The notes: generated by a model from the sequence alone, not told the origin. 64,000 nucleotides of DNA from Cristatella mucedo (GCA_009760855.2 WPIO01000123.1:744001-808000); one strand, 5' to 3'; positions 1-9,385 are shown, counted from the stretch's first letter. Made by a program: numbers and translations.

Positions 1-71
1 CTTAGGTCTTGACTTGAATACTTGGCCTATATCTAAGTCGAGATTGAATTTACCTTCTTTTTTTCTTTCAT
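1..71 (-). CDS. 5' end of an unidentified gene, cut by the window edge
   Basis: An ATG on the minus strand at 71-69 opens a frame that stays open to position 1, about 23 codons rich in Lys and Glu. It diverges from the plus-strand gene starting at 100, so the roughly 28 bp between them would hold both promoters. Too little is visible to identify the product; it could equally be a chance ORF. Confidence 0.3.
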
Positions 72-99
72 TTAGAGTTAAAAACGACATCTATAGAGA

Positions 100-333
100 A
101 TGGAAATATTGTGTGATACATGCTTAAGCACGTTTAATGAAGTTGAATACCTTGAAACAGGTCATCCACATTGTAAACCAAAAATAAAAAGGCCAAAACA
201 GGAATATGGAATACGTTGTTGTATCTGTGATAAAGATATGAAAGAAACTGAATTTGATTCTAAGCTTTTTCGTAACAACCATTGTATAATCTGTTCCTAC
301 AGCAACATAAATTCTAATTATTATAAAAAATAA
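100..333 (+). CDS. Small Cys-rich putative zinc-binding protein, probably truncated
   Basis: This 77-residue ORF has Cys/His clusters: CxxC at residues 5-8, HxC near 23-25, CC-x-C near 40-43 and CxxC near 62-65, suggesting one or two zinc fingers. No family is recognised. The core TATAGA lies 3-8 bases before the ATG. After the TAA at 331-333 the same frame stays open to another TAA at 541-543 (about 69 codons), with further Cys and His residues. A nonsense mutation in an originally ~147-residue gene is therefore plausible. If so, its 3' end overlaps the convergent fibre gene by about 24 bp. Confidence 0.5.
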   Translation: MEILCDTCLSTFNEVEYLETGHPHCKPKIKRPKQEYGIRCCICDKDMKETEFDSKLFRNNHCIICSYSNINSNYYKK

Positions 334-335
334 AA

Positions 336-359
336 ACCAGCTAAACTGTATTTACTGGT
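336..359 (+). terminator. Small hairpin just after the first ORF
   Basis: ACCAG-C-TAAA, a five-base loop, then TTTA-CTGGT form a 9-bp stem with one bulged base, directly after the TAA at 331-333. It could end or process the transcript. If the longer reading frame to 543 is the true gene, it would be internal and meaningless. Confidence 0.25.
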
Positions 360-519
360 TAGGAAATACTTAAATAAACATTTTTGCTCTACTTCTGTAC
401 ATCATTGTTTAGATCATGAAGCCATCTGTTCTATTTCTAAATTATTTCCGGTTGTTAAAGGTAAGCACAAAGCAACAAAGTTAAAAGAGTTAACAGTTTT
501 AATAGTTCATTTATACTTC

Positions 520-1380
520 TCAGGAGAGTACATAGCTAACTAAGAGGTTTACTTTTAGTTTTTCAGTACTATCAACGAAGTAATACTCTGTAGGTAATCT
601 AGAAAAATATACACAGTACTTTAAGTTAACACCTGTTTTTGAAGTATTTATAGCTCTTACATCACCAGATACTACTGCTGTGTCAGTATTAGATTTTAGA
701 AATACGCAATTAGAAGATCCTACAACCATAACATTTAATATCATAATAGGTGGAGACATTATATTTGTCCATGAGTGAGGGGTTGATAGATTTAAAATTG
801 AGTTTAATGCTTTAGGGTCCATTGAGATTGATATTACTTCCGTTATTTTTTTAAGTGTTTTATCTACATAATTCTTTGTTGCAACATCCAAAGGGTTGAC
901 AGGCTCTGCAACATTAGTAATCGAGTTACCACCTATATTGATATTTGTTGTTGAAAGAAATGCTTTAAGCAATACATCTCTTTTTAAACCACCATAAGTA
1001 AGACAATAGTCATCATTTAATACAACTGGTTTGGTATTACCAGAATTCCAATATGTGGATGTTATGGCTTTACCATTCATGTCTAAATCTCCTAGCATTG
1101 TATCACCAGTCTTCTTAACATAATTGTTTACTTGTGAAACGTTTACACCATCTGTAGGGTTAACAACCGCCCCAAGGTTTGTAAGACGTTTTCCTCCAAG
1201 ATTCATTGTTATTCCTGTATTAACGACAAAGTTAGCGTCAGCACCGGCTTTTGTAACAGTGTCATATTCATTTACAGGATCACCTAAATTTATAATTATA
1301 TTACCATTTGCATCAAGATCAGAAAGAATGAATCCATTATTCTTCGATACATAGTCTTCGGTGTGAAACTTTTTGGTCAT
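520..1380 (-). CDS. Fibre-like protein with phage-tail-fibre-type repeats
   Basis: This intact 286-residue ORF has an N-terminal part (about residues 15-180) made of degenerate 20-40 residue repeats of the type D.NGN.I.NLG.PVN..D.VTK..., for example LDANGNIIINLGDPVN near residue 22 and a VNPLDVATKNYVD motif near 163. Such repeats are familiar from trimeric tail fibres of bacteriophages. Residues about 185-286 lack the repeat and probably form a head or knob. The likely role is a virion surface fibre. TATATAG abuts the ATG directly. The upstream nuclease gene may overlap its first 44 bp if that gene's C terminus is frameshifted. It is one of the best preserved genes in the element. Confidence 0.65.
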   Translation of the reverse strand: MTKKFHTEDYVSKNNGFILSDLDANGNIIINLGDPVNEYDTVTKAGADANFVVNTGITMNLGGKRLTNLGAVVNPTDGVNVSQVNNYVKKTGDTMLGDLDMNGKAITSTYWNSGNTKPVVLNDDYCLTYGGLKRDVLLKAFLSTTNINIGGNSITNVAEPVNPLDVATKNYVDKTLKKITEVISISMDPKALNSILNLSTPHSWTNIMSPPIMILNVMVVGSSNCVFLKSNTDTAVVSGDVRAINTSKTGVNLKYCVYFSRLPTEYYFVDSTEKLKVNLLVSYVLS

Positions 1381-1485
1381 CTATATAATTATTTATTAAT
1401 ATTTTAGATCTCTTTAACACTTCTTTGACCACTGGAATAATTCTTAAAAATTTAAGCGGAGCTTCATCTTCAACTACTTGTATCT

Positions 1486-2187
1486 CTAATTTTTTAATAT
1501 AGCATTTGATATCATAACCAAAGGTTTTTTATTGTTAAAACGACCATATTTAGAAATTATATCAAATTCAAATTCAAAGTACTTCTCATCTTTCAGTAAA
1601 AACATAAAAAGAGGTTCACGTATTGGTATATCAAATTCATAAGTTGTTGAAATTCTAACTGTTCCTGCAGCAACATAGTCTTTAGGTACATCATAGTAAT
1701 TCAAATCTGGAACGAATATTTCAAATTCACTATAAAAACATCTAAGCTTTAACACATGTAAACCAAGTAGGCACTGTGCAATATATTGTTTTTGTATAAA
1801 ATCTTTTTCAATAGTTCTACTCCATAAACATTTTATTTCTATTAGAGTATCTTGATCAGTAACTCTATCTGGAGAATAACGATAAACCCCATCACTAGTA
1901 AAACACTCATTTGAATTCTTAATACCTCTATTCAACTTCATCACGAGAAATTTAGCTGCTATTAGCTCGATTACTTTTCCAAATAACATTTGTGGAAATC
2001 TCATAGGTTGAGAGTTAGCGATATATTTTTTTAGTTTTCTATTTGAAATTGATTCAATGTCACAATCAATTTGAGACCCAAATATCATATCATTTCCTAA
2101 AACCGAATGCACTTCTGATCCACCAATATTTAACTTCATAGAACTTTTCCACTCACCCGAACCTTGTATGAAATTTGTTTTTTGCAT
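1486..2187 (-). CDS. YqaJ/lambda-exonuclease-like PD-(D/E)XK nuclease
   Basis: The 233-residue ORF carries a recognisable PD-(D/E)XK exonuclease pattern: an early Glu in FGKVIELIAAKF (E74), SPDR (D107), LIEIKC (E117 and K119), then QYIAQCLLGL (Q138), matching the order in the YqaJ viral recombinase family. Such enzymes resect DNA ends for recombination or replication. After the stop at 1486-1488 a neighbouring frame stays open with protein-like composition to a TAA at 1337-1339, so the C terminus may be lost to a frameshift near 1490. All catalytic residues lie before the break. Family assignment comes from motifs only. This gene is not part of the usual Polinton core. Confidence 0.65.
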   Translation of the reverse strand: MQKTNFIQGSGEWKSSMKLNIGGSEVHSVLGNDMIFGSQIDCDIESISNRKLKKYIANSQPMRFPQMLFGKVIELIAAKFLVMKLNRGIKNSNECFTSDGVYRYSPDRVTDQDTLIEIKCLWSRTIEKDFIQKQYIAQCLLGLHVLKLRCFYSEFEIFVPDLNYYDVPKDYVAAGTVRISTTYEFDIPIREPLFMFLLKDEKYFEFEFDIISKYGRFNNKKPLVMISNAILKN

Positions 2188-2226
2188 TATATTTAGTTAT
2201 TATATTTCTTAAATATCTAATGGATT
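2188..2226 (-). other. Short spacer between capsid and nuclease genes
   Basis: About 39 AT-rich bases separate the capsid gene's terminal TAA (2227-2229) from the nuclease ATG (2187). The reverse strand reads TAAATATA just before the ATG, the only upstream element seen here. Confidence 0.3.
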
Positions 2227-3810
2227 TTAAAGAGACCTTCCTCTACTACAAATAAAGGGAGTTCCATTTCCATTAGATGTTAATTCCAAAGTGTTCTCAC
2301 AGATAGTGATATAATGAATCACAACCGTAGGTTCAGCAGCAGCCGTAATTTCAGGTTGTGCTGGTACATTTCCAGCAGCAGAAATAGCAGCACTAACACC
2401 GGGTATTGTAGAATTGAAGTCAATAGTTGCATCAAGTTTTGTTCCTGATCTAAGAGGTTGATCGTTATATTGTAGATCGATAACATGAATAGGATAAAAA
2501 GTTAACCATTCTGGAAAGGTAACACCAACAGGTACATTTAGTTCATTTGATCCGAGGAACTGTTTCCTAAATTAAGTAAAATCAAGATAAGGAGTTGAAC
2601 ATTTGGTGTCTTTTGGATAGCCATTTCTTAGAACCGCTGGATATTGTTTTGTGCCATTAGCAACTGCTGAGACACCTTTAATATCACAATGATTGAAAGT
2701 GCAAGGGTTTCCAGTGTAGCTATTAAATTTATTTTGGTTTTGAGCTGCAACAATGAACCACCTAACTTTATCAAGTTCATTCTGCATAGTAAGTGTCTTT
2801 GTAAATTTGAGATTTGAATTGTAATTTGATATACTAACGGATTCATATCGTCTAACTCTATAGCTTAGTCTAAGTTTCTTTGACCTTTCACTCGAAATAT
2901 CAGCAAGTGATTTTTGAATGCTCATTTTAGGAATTATACATGGAACAACTAATCTTATTTTTGACTTACTAATTTTAAATGGATTCCAAGCACCATTTCC
3001 AGCAGTGCTAGCTGTTGTTCTAGATTGAATTACATTAACATTGTTATCCACAGCAGTACCACTTACCCCGGTCATAATAGCATTAAAATCATGCCCATTA
3101 ACCCTAGTTAGTTCAAGAGTAAATTGAGTATTGTACATAATCTTATTCATATCCGCACTAAATCCAGAGATTCTTAACAATGGGAGTGAAATACTGAATG
3201 TACCTACATTATCCGCAAAAAAATTAGATAAATCTTTTCGATAAACTAATTTTATGTTTGAGTTAGTAGCTGTGGATGCATTAGGACTTAGATATGGAAA
3301 TAGTCTAGAATTTTTTGTAGCAGCATTAGCAACGGTATACATATCATCAAATGAGCTTGCTTCATCTTCTTTCCACCCAGTCGCACCACCCTCAGTTCTA
3401 CTATACTCACTGGGATAACATAGAAGCCCCATAATAGTTGAAACAGTTCCTATATTTTGTTGCACACTTTCAACCTCTTCAGCACCAAGCCTAACTCTCA
3501 TTGCATTAAACATCCAAGCTCCAGCGTTGTTAACTAATCCTGCTGCAAGGTTACGATTGGGTGGTAGATAATCACCACCGGGGGTTGATTGAACTAGGAA
3601 CTGTTCTTCTAGTAGAACGTAGCCATCTGACAAAACATAACATGTTTGAAGATCTGCTGGAATATTGAATGAGACCAGTTTATCAGCAGTTGTATCAGTT
3701 TCAGCTCCATTACTTTGGAAAAATTCTCTGAACTGATAATCATTGATTTTACAATAAGGAAAATCGGGATCTCTAAGTTCAAGTATAGTACTTGCATCTG
3801 CGCTCGTCAT
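2227..3810 (-). pseudogene. Major capsid protein, broken by one in-frame stop
   Basis: The first 412 codons are open, then TAA at 2572-2574 interrupts. The same frame continues open for 114 more codons to a final TAA at 2227-2229, giving about 526 codons, a normal length for a Polinton-type capsid protein. The stretch FSISLPLLRISGF near residue 205, the Tyr-Asn-x-x-Phe-x-Leu-Glu-Leu run after it and the RWFIVAAQ segment near 350 resemble the strands of double-jelly-roll capsid proteins of Polintons and polinton-like viruses. TATATAGA lies about 7 bases before the ATG. No other lesion is obvious. Assignment rests on pattern, length and neighbours (penton-like genes, ATPase, protease). Confidence 0.75.
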
Positions 3811-3829
3811 TCTTTCTCTATATAAAAAA

Positions 3830-4383
3830 CTAATTTTTCAGTTTTTGAGAATATAATCCACGCCCAATTTTCTCTCTCACACTTCCACTATATCCATCAG
3901 GTCTTGTTCTCTCTCCGGTAGGTATAATGGATTTTATTGCATTCTCAACTTCTTTAAATGTTTTTGGATCATTTTCTTTAAGAGCTTCTGAATCGTCTTC
4001 TACTTCTTCTATTTTTACTTTTCTACCTTTTTAGTTTTTGGTTTAAATTTTTCAAGCATTGCACGTTTAATCTCTAGATCCATTTCTTTTATCTTTCTTT
4101 CATGATCTTCTTTTTTTCGTTTCTCAATTTCATAATATAATTCTTTCTTTCTACTTTCCTCTTCAAGTTTATCATCCATCTCTCTTCGTTTAATAGCGTA
4201 TTCTTGATCTATCTTTTCTTTTTTAGTTTGTAATTCAGAAATCTTCCTTGCTTGATGCATTTCAATTTCTTTATTAGCAATGTCCATGCTTAGACCAGTT
4301 AATCCTGTTAAAACAGGTGTTACTTTACCAACATCATCGAGTACTTTATCTAAAACACCAGATCCATGATACTTTCCTCTCAT
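3830..4383 (-). pseudogene. Coiled-coil virion-type protein, frameshifted
   Basis: A 122-residue ORF (4015-4383) starts with a Gly-rich N terminus (MRGKYHGSG). Residues about 38-115 are a highly charged Lys/Glu helix with coiled-coil character. It stops in an A-rich stretch near 4015, but another frame continues with fitting composition for about 60 codons to TAG at 3830-3832, ending in a basic Gly/Arg-containing tail. A one-base indel in the A run is the simplest explanation. It lies directly upstream of the capsid gene, so a minor virion or scaffold role is plausible. No family is recognised. Confidence 0.5.
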
Positions 4384-4427
4384 ATTTCCATGATCAGTCC
4401 TTATATAGCTACCAATCTCTCTCTATA

Positions 4428-5290
4428 CTACTTAAAAGTTTCTGTTGTAGCTACAACATCTTTAATTGTATTTAGTCTATTTTTCATTTTGATCTTTTAA
4501 AGTAATCATAAAACTACTCAATGATTCTATATCACCCCTTGTCGGTAGATACATTATGTTTGGAATATGTAGATCAACTTTTTCTCCTGGGGAAATATCT
4601 TTTACACCAATAATATATAAATATCCTGATTCTTCTAAATACCCCTTTTCTTTTCTCTATATAATTAGGTTCTGGATTGACCAAGTCGCAGTCAACACTG
4701 ATCCATTCAATGTCATTGAAATTAGAGGATTTCATTTTATTCCATGCTGTGTAAGTTCCGGCGAAGTAATGTGATTTTTCATCTTTTTTATCTTCTTCTC
4801 TTCCATCACCATAATCGTAATCAGGGGCGTATGTTCCTTGTTCCTTTGTATTAAAACCAAGGGTATCTCCAATGTTATTAATAACGCCGGAGATATCACT
4901 CGCTAGTAAAACAACATACTCACCCATTACTTTTCTAACTATTTTATCACCTTCACCAACACTAAAAATAATTCCAGTACTATCTCTTCTTGTAGGATTG
5001 TAAAGTGATGCAGCACCATCTAATCCTCTATTTTGTGCTGCAACAAGTCTAGCACTATCATAATAACCTGGAGGAACAGAAATGGAATAGTTATTAGCTG
5101 ATGAAGGATTATTTTCAAACTAAAGCATATCGTTTTAAAGAGCAACAATATTTACAATGCTTTTATATGTGTAAGTAAACTCTATCCTTCTTAAACCAAC
5201 TTTTGTATACCAAGATTTAGGACCAAGCATTATTGTGGAATAGTTATTTTTACAGTCTATATCGGAAGTTCCTGTTAACCTAATCCTCAT
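4428..5290 (-). pseudogene. Penton/minor-capsid-like protein, copy 1, heavily broken
   Basis: The region aligns by eye with the neighbouring gene at 5349-6294: the start MRIRLTGTS, LGF, CDLV and DQN segments recur in the same order. It is split among frames, with a stop near 5120, one open piece at 4574-4927 and a last piece ending at TAG 4428-4430. LGF followed by an [I/V]xVxCDLV strand is typical of a protein common in animal Polintons, usually taken as the penton or minor capsid protein. TCTATA (plus strand, 5293-5298) sits just before the start codon at 5290. The tandem arrangement points to local gene duplication. Confidence 0.55.
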
Positions 5291-5348
5291 TTTCTATATT
5301 TATTTTACTTTTTTCTATATTTTGTCTATACTCTTTTCCAGAGTTGTT

Positions 5349-6294
5349 TTAATTTTTTTTTGCTATACTCCTTTCTATACTTGTTTTACCTTTTCTAATA
5401 ACTATTGTAGATACAACATCTGTAATTGTATTAATCCTATTTCCATTTTGATCTGTTAATGCAATTTTATAAACACCCAACTTTACTATGTCACCCATTG
5501 TCGGTAAGTACATTACATTGGGAATATGTAAGTCAACTTTTTGACCTGGAGCAATATCATCTGTGTCGATGAGATATAGAGATCCTGACTGTTCTGAAAA
5601 CCCTTTTCTCTTCTCTATATAATTGTTTTCTGCATTAACTAAGTCGCAATAAACACTGATCAATTTTACACCTGTATTATCAGGTTGAATCATTTTGTTC
5701 CATGCTTTATAAGTTCCAGCAAAATACATAGCTTTTTCAACTGCTTCATATACTGTTCCACCAACCATGTCGCTGTCAAACGTTCCTTGTTCCTTTGAGT
5801 TAAAACCTAGTGTATCTCCAATACTATAAAATGCAGGTTTTTTCAATAAAAGAGATGGCTCCAAGAAAAACAACGCTATCACCAGCTACTTGCATAACTC
5901 TCTTATCATCTGTATCATCACTAAATCTTATTCTATTTCCATTTCTTCCATTATACAGAGCTGAAGTTGTATCTTTCTTCTTAAGTGCTAAAGCCGTGTT
6001 TAAAGCAAGAACAATCCTATAAGTGTCATAAGCTCCTGAAATTTTAGGAGTACCATTTGCTTCTTTTCCAAAATCAATTTCAATATATTGAAGATTACCA
6101 ACATCTCCAAGAGAAAACTTAAACCAAAGTCTATCATTTACACCCGTAAAGAGATTTGATATAGTTCTATTTACATATGTAAATTTAATCCTTCTTAAAC
6201 CAAGTTTATTGTATCCAGATTTTTCACCTAAATTAATTGGGGGATAAAATGTTTTATAGTCAGAAGACGAAGTTCCACTTAATCGTATAGTCAT
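5349..6294 (-). pseudogene. Penton/minor-capsid-like protein, copy 2, one frameshift
   Basis: Two overlapping frames (5824-6294 and 5349-5882) cover one gene of about 310 codons, so a single indel near 5830-5880 separates them. The N-terminal piece has LGLRRIKFTY near residue 32. The C-terminal piece has DTLGFNSKEQ, LISVYCDLV, then IALTDQNGNRI and a closing basic stretch, the order seen in animal Polinton penton/minor-capsid proteins. It is better preserved than the tandem copy at 4428-5290. The next gene upstream ends at 6305, only 10 bp from its ATG, so its promoter must lie inside that gene; TCTATA occurs at 6312-6317. Confidence 0.55.
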
Positions 6295-6304
6295 TTTCCT
6301 TATA

Positions 6305-7165
6305 TTATATTTCTATAATTTCTATAACAACAGCAATTTGTTCGCCACCAAAATCTAACAACTTCAAGTTTTGATCAGTAACCGTAATATTTATATCACT
6401 AATAATTTCAGTAGAAGCATTGTGATATTCAGGAGAATTTGGTTCATATACCATTGTATCCCATGGGTAAAAGTCAAATCCAATACTTCTTAAAGCTTGA
6501 TTTTCAATTCCATTTATAAAACGTATTCCAGGAGCAACTAGATTACAATTAACAAGAACAAGTTTTACATCTGCAATACTTACCTGCTCTTCTGAATAGA
6601 ACTTTTTGTTTGGAGTACAAACAGTGGGTATAATATTTGGATATGACTCTAAAAACTTGCTATCCGTTGTGTAAGCAGGTTTAGTAAACCCAAGTACTTT
6701 AGAAATAGAGGATTTACTTGCAATAAAACTCCTCCCAACAGGCATACTAATCCATGAGTGCGAAGTACCAGTATCAACACCAACTATAAACTTATCAGTT
6801 GTAGATCCTATTTGAGTAATATAATTATTAATCCTATCAACAATACCAGTGCTTAAGTCATCAATATCAACCGTATAAATTCCTGGTACTATAGTTACAG
6901 TTTGTTCTGAACCACCCGCACTTCTATAAACAAAATTATTATTAGAAGTAGTAACATTTTTTATGAAATAGATTCCAACAAACTTCTTAAAACAAACTTT
7001 TAAGTTTTTGTTTCTCAATAAAATATTAGTACTAATATGTAGACCAAGTGGATTAGAATTTCCAATAATATTGAACACATAATCTTCCTTACTTACTTGA
7101 CTACTTTTTCTAATAACTTCAACATTCTTAAGTATGTCTTTTGTAATACCTAAAAGATCCTTCAT
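6305..7165 (-). CDS. Penton/minor-capsid-family protein, intact
   Basis: This intact 286-residue ORF has KVLGFTKPAYTT near residue 157, LVLVNCNLV near 203 and ITVTDQNLKLLDFGG near 259. That LGF / V-x-[CN]-x-LV / I-x-[IV]-T-D order is the same as in its two neighbours, making three related genes in a row. The likely role is a virion structural protein, perhaps one of several vertex or minor capsid proteins. TATATAGA lies about 4 bases before the ATG. It is one of the few long genes here without visible damage. Family assignment is by motif order only. Confidence 0.5.
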   Translation of the reverse strand: MKDLLGITKDILKNVEVIRKSSQVSKEDYVFNIIGNSNPLGLHISTNILLRNKNLKVCFKKFVGIYFIKNVTTSNNNFVYRSAGGSEQTVTIVPGIYTVDIDDLSTGIVDRINNYITQIGSTTDKFIVGVDTGTSHSWISMPVGRSFIASKSSISKVLGFTKPAYTTDSKFLESYPNIIPTVCTPNKKFYSEEQVSIADVKLVLVNCNLVAPGIRFINGIENQALRSIGFDFYPWDTMVYEPNSPEYHNASTEIISDINITVTDQNLKLLDFGGEQIAVVIEIIEI

Positions 7166-7169
7166 TTTT

Positions 7170-7517
7170 CTATATATTAAATAATAGATTATTTATTTTT
7201 GCAACGTATGACTTTGGGGCTTTCCTAGATCTAGCTAAATAATCTACAGCAGCACTTATTGAATTTACAACTCCTTTATTTCCAGCAGCAAGCTCTCTCA
7301 ACCATAAATCACTCTTATTAAATATTTCTTTATCACTCTTAACAAACACTGGAACGATTTTTAATCCTTCTCCCGACTTAGATTGCAGTGATTTTATATG
7401 GTCAAGAATACTTTGCTGTTTTATACTTCTTTTTTCTATATTCTCTAATTGTTCTTTGATATTAGAAAGACTCTCTACAAAATTTACTTCTGTAATTTTC
7501 TTTATATCTTCTTTCAT
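7170..7517 (-). CDS. Hypothetical 115-residue protein
   Basis: This intact ORF has a charged, probably coiled-coil N-terminal half (about residues 1-50) and a C-terminal part with a short hydrophobic-to-basic helix. It ends 4 bp from the start of the next gene. Its ATG overlaps the TGA of the upstream gene as ATGA (7514-7517), which suggests co-expression. No family is recognised; the position beside penton-like genes suggests a virion or assembly role. Confidence 0.5.
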   Translation of the reverse strand: MKEDIKKITEVNFVESLSNIKEQLENIEKRSIKQQSILDHIKSLQSKSGEGLKIVPVFVKSDKEIFNKSDLWLRELAAGNKGVVNSISAAVDYLARSRKAPKSYVAKINNLLFNI

Positions 7518-8056
7518 TTGGATGACATTCTTCCTGTATTAGGTCTAATGCTAATTTCAAATAATTTTTGTCTAGTAACCCACGGGTGTTCAATAATTGT
7601 AGGTAAAGTAGCTTCTATAGCAGTTGTAAATTGAGGTGTGTTAGGTTCTATAGCAGGTTCTATAACACTTGCATCGGGTTCTATAACATTTACAATTGGT
7701 AAAGCGGTTTTAATTTTTTTCCTTTCTCTTTTCTTTGGGGTACTTTTAGCAGGTGGTTCTTCAACTTCTTTTATAGATTCTTTATTAATCTTTGGAGTAC
7801 CAGTAGATGGATTAACATTAAAACCCTCTGCCACTGTTTTTTGAGCACCATCAAGAATTTCTCCTATTTCTGGATTAGCTGCATGAATCTTTGCTTGATT
7901 TATTCTTTTAATTGCTTTTTTAGGTTCACCAGATTTAATATCAGCAATTGCTTTTTCCAAAACGAAAGAAAAATCTTGAGGTGGTTTAGGTTTAGGTTCT
8001 ATTGCCTTTTCAATTACTTTATTAGTCTCCATTTGTATTGCAAGTTTAAGTCTCAT
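7514..8056 (-). CDS. Hypothetical Pro/Lys/Glu-rich protein
   Basis: The 180-residue ORF is rich in Pro, Lys and Glu. It has a helical part (about residues 28-75) and a linker of repeated I-E-P units (VIEPDASVIEPAIEPN near 127-142). A basic KKRERKKIK cluster near 109 could bind DNA or serve as a nuclear localisation signal. The ORF may be 5'-truncated: neighbouring frames upstream to about 8335 also look coding. Its TGA overlaps the next ATG by four bases. No family is recognised. Confidence 0.45.
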   Translation of the reverse strand: MRLKLAIQMETNKVIEKAIEPKPKPPQDFSFVLEKAIADIKSGEPKKAIKRINQAKIHAANPEIGEILDGAQKTVAEGFNVNPSTGTPKINKESIKEVEEPPAKSTPKKRERKKIKTALPIVNVIEPDASVIEPAIEPNTPQFTTAIEATLPTIIEHPWVTRQKLFEISIRPNTGRMSSK

Positions 8057-8059
8057 TAC

Positions 8060-8392
8060 TCTAAGTTTATTAAAATCAACACCGCCTGAATCATTGTTTT
8101 GAATGCTCTAAAGCTCGTTCATTTAGTTTATGTTCTATCTGATCTCTAGCAACAATTTCAGTTCTATTCTTGCTATTTCTTCACCATTGTTAAGTATGGT
8201 TGCAACATTTAACTTGTCCAAATTACTATATAAGTTTTCTAAATCAAGAGCTTCCTGAACACTACCTTCGTATTTTCTATTTTTATTTTGAAACAACTTT
8301 CCTTTAATCTTTCCTTTCCTATTAACTATTGAAAATAGTTATTAGTTGTTTTCCTTCTTCATCAACAGACCAAATTCTTCTTTTTTTTCAGT
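8060..8392 (-). pseudogene. Decayed coding remains upstream of the Pro/Lys-rich gene
   Basis: Short open stretches in different frames on the minus strand have charged, protein-like composition (for example a piece with EGSVQEALDLENLYSNLDKL near 8240-8300) but are separated by stops and frame changes. They could be the lost N-terminal half of the 7514-8056 gene or a separate dead gene. No function can be read from them. Confidence 0.35.
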
Positions 8393-8393
8393 C

Positions 8394-8994
8394 TTATTTG
8401 GAATCTATAACACAATAACCAAATTCTTCCCTTGTCATAGAATCAACGCAATCTTTAAATTGCTTTCTATCTATATCACCAACATATGAACGTCGTATAT
8501 ATTCTATATCAATATCATTTTGATTAAATATTATTATAAAGTTTACATTGCTTCTTATAGTTCTTTTAGGAACATTTGTAAATCCTTGAGAACGATCAAA
8601 TATATTCATTTGTTATGCCTTCCTCTAGTAAAATAATCTGATATTGTACTTTGATCTTCATTTATAACATCATCTAACACAAAAATTTTTTTTTACATTT
8701 CTTATATGAATCAACATCTGGCATTTTATCTACTCCACTAACCCAAACAAATGCAGGGTTTTCTTTTGTCATACTTATAAATCCCCGATACATTAGTTGA
8801 TCTAAACTTGTTGCAATAATAGTACAAGCATCATACGTTAATTTTAGTGAAAATATCCAATTCATTATTAATTGTGTCTTACCACACCCACTAGGACCTA
8901 AAACTAACGCTCTAATAGGTATTTTAGGTAATGGTTCCTCATGACCTGTTGCAGTATCCTGTCCAAAGTCATTAGGTTTAACTTTTAAAGACAT
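8394..8994 (-). pseudogene. A32-type packaging ATPase, frameshifted
   Basis: The N-terminal ORF (8674-8994, 106 residues) contains a Walker A motif, LGPSGCGKT, near residue 32, preceded by a short hydrophobic strand. The C-terminal ORF (8394-8609) has the VPKRTIRSN segment, typical of the arginine-containing region of FtsK/HerA-type genome-packaging ATPases of Polintons and large DNA viruses. The Walker B region (Leu-Asp-Asp) lies between the two ORFs in a third frame, so at least two indels occur, near 8610-8620 and in the T run near 8690. The enzyme would pump DNA into the capsid. TCTATA at 8995-9000 abuts the start codon. Confidence 0.75.
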
Positions 8995-9022
8995 TCTATA
9001 TTAAAAAAAATTATATTTGTAT

Positions 9023-9385
9023 ATGGAGATTTATTGTATGAAGTGTAAACAGTCGACTGATACAATCCATGAGGAGTATGTTGAGGTGGATAGCTGACAA
9101 GGAATGAGAGGAATAATAAAAGGAATTTGTACAATTTGTAGAAAAAAGAAATCAAAGTTTGTTAAACTAAGAAGTAGTGTTGCTGTTCCAGTTGTTGTTC
9201 CAGTTGCTGTTCCAGTTGCTGCTAGTGAAGGATCATTATCACAAGAAAGAAGGATTGGAAGAAGTGTTGATGAACGATCTTTATCTCAAGGAAGAAGGAT
9301 TGGAAGAGGAGCAAGTGAACAACAAATAATTGGTGAGATTAAAAGCGCGATAGATAAACTAAATAAAATAAAATTATCAGTTTGA
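9023..9385 (+). pseudogene. Zinc-ribbon protein (DUF5679-like) with basic tail, one in-frame stop
   Basis: An ATG at 9023 opens a frame with CMKC and, after an in-frame TGA near 9095, CTIC, giving the CxxC...CxxC spacing of small viral zinc ribbons such as DUF5679. The tail has a Val-Pro-Val-Ala repeat, then two copies of a SLSQ-RRIGR unit and a final amphipathic helix. The basic repeats suggest DNA or virion-core binding, which is inference. The gene directly precedes the protease and is followed by it without a gap. Confidence 0.5.
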
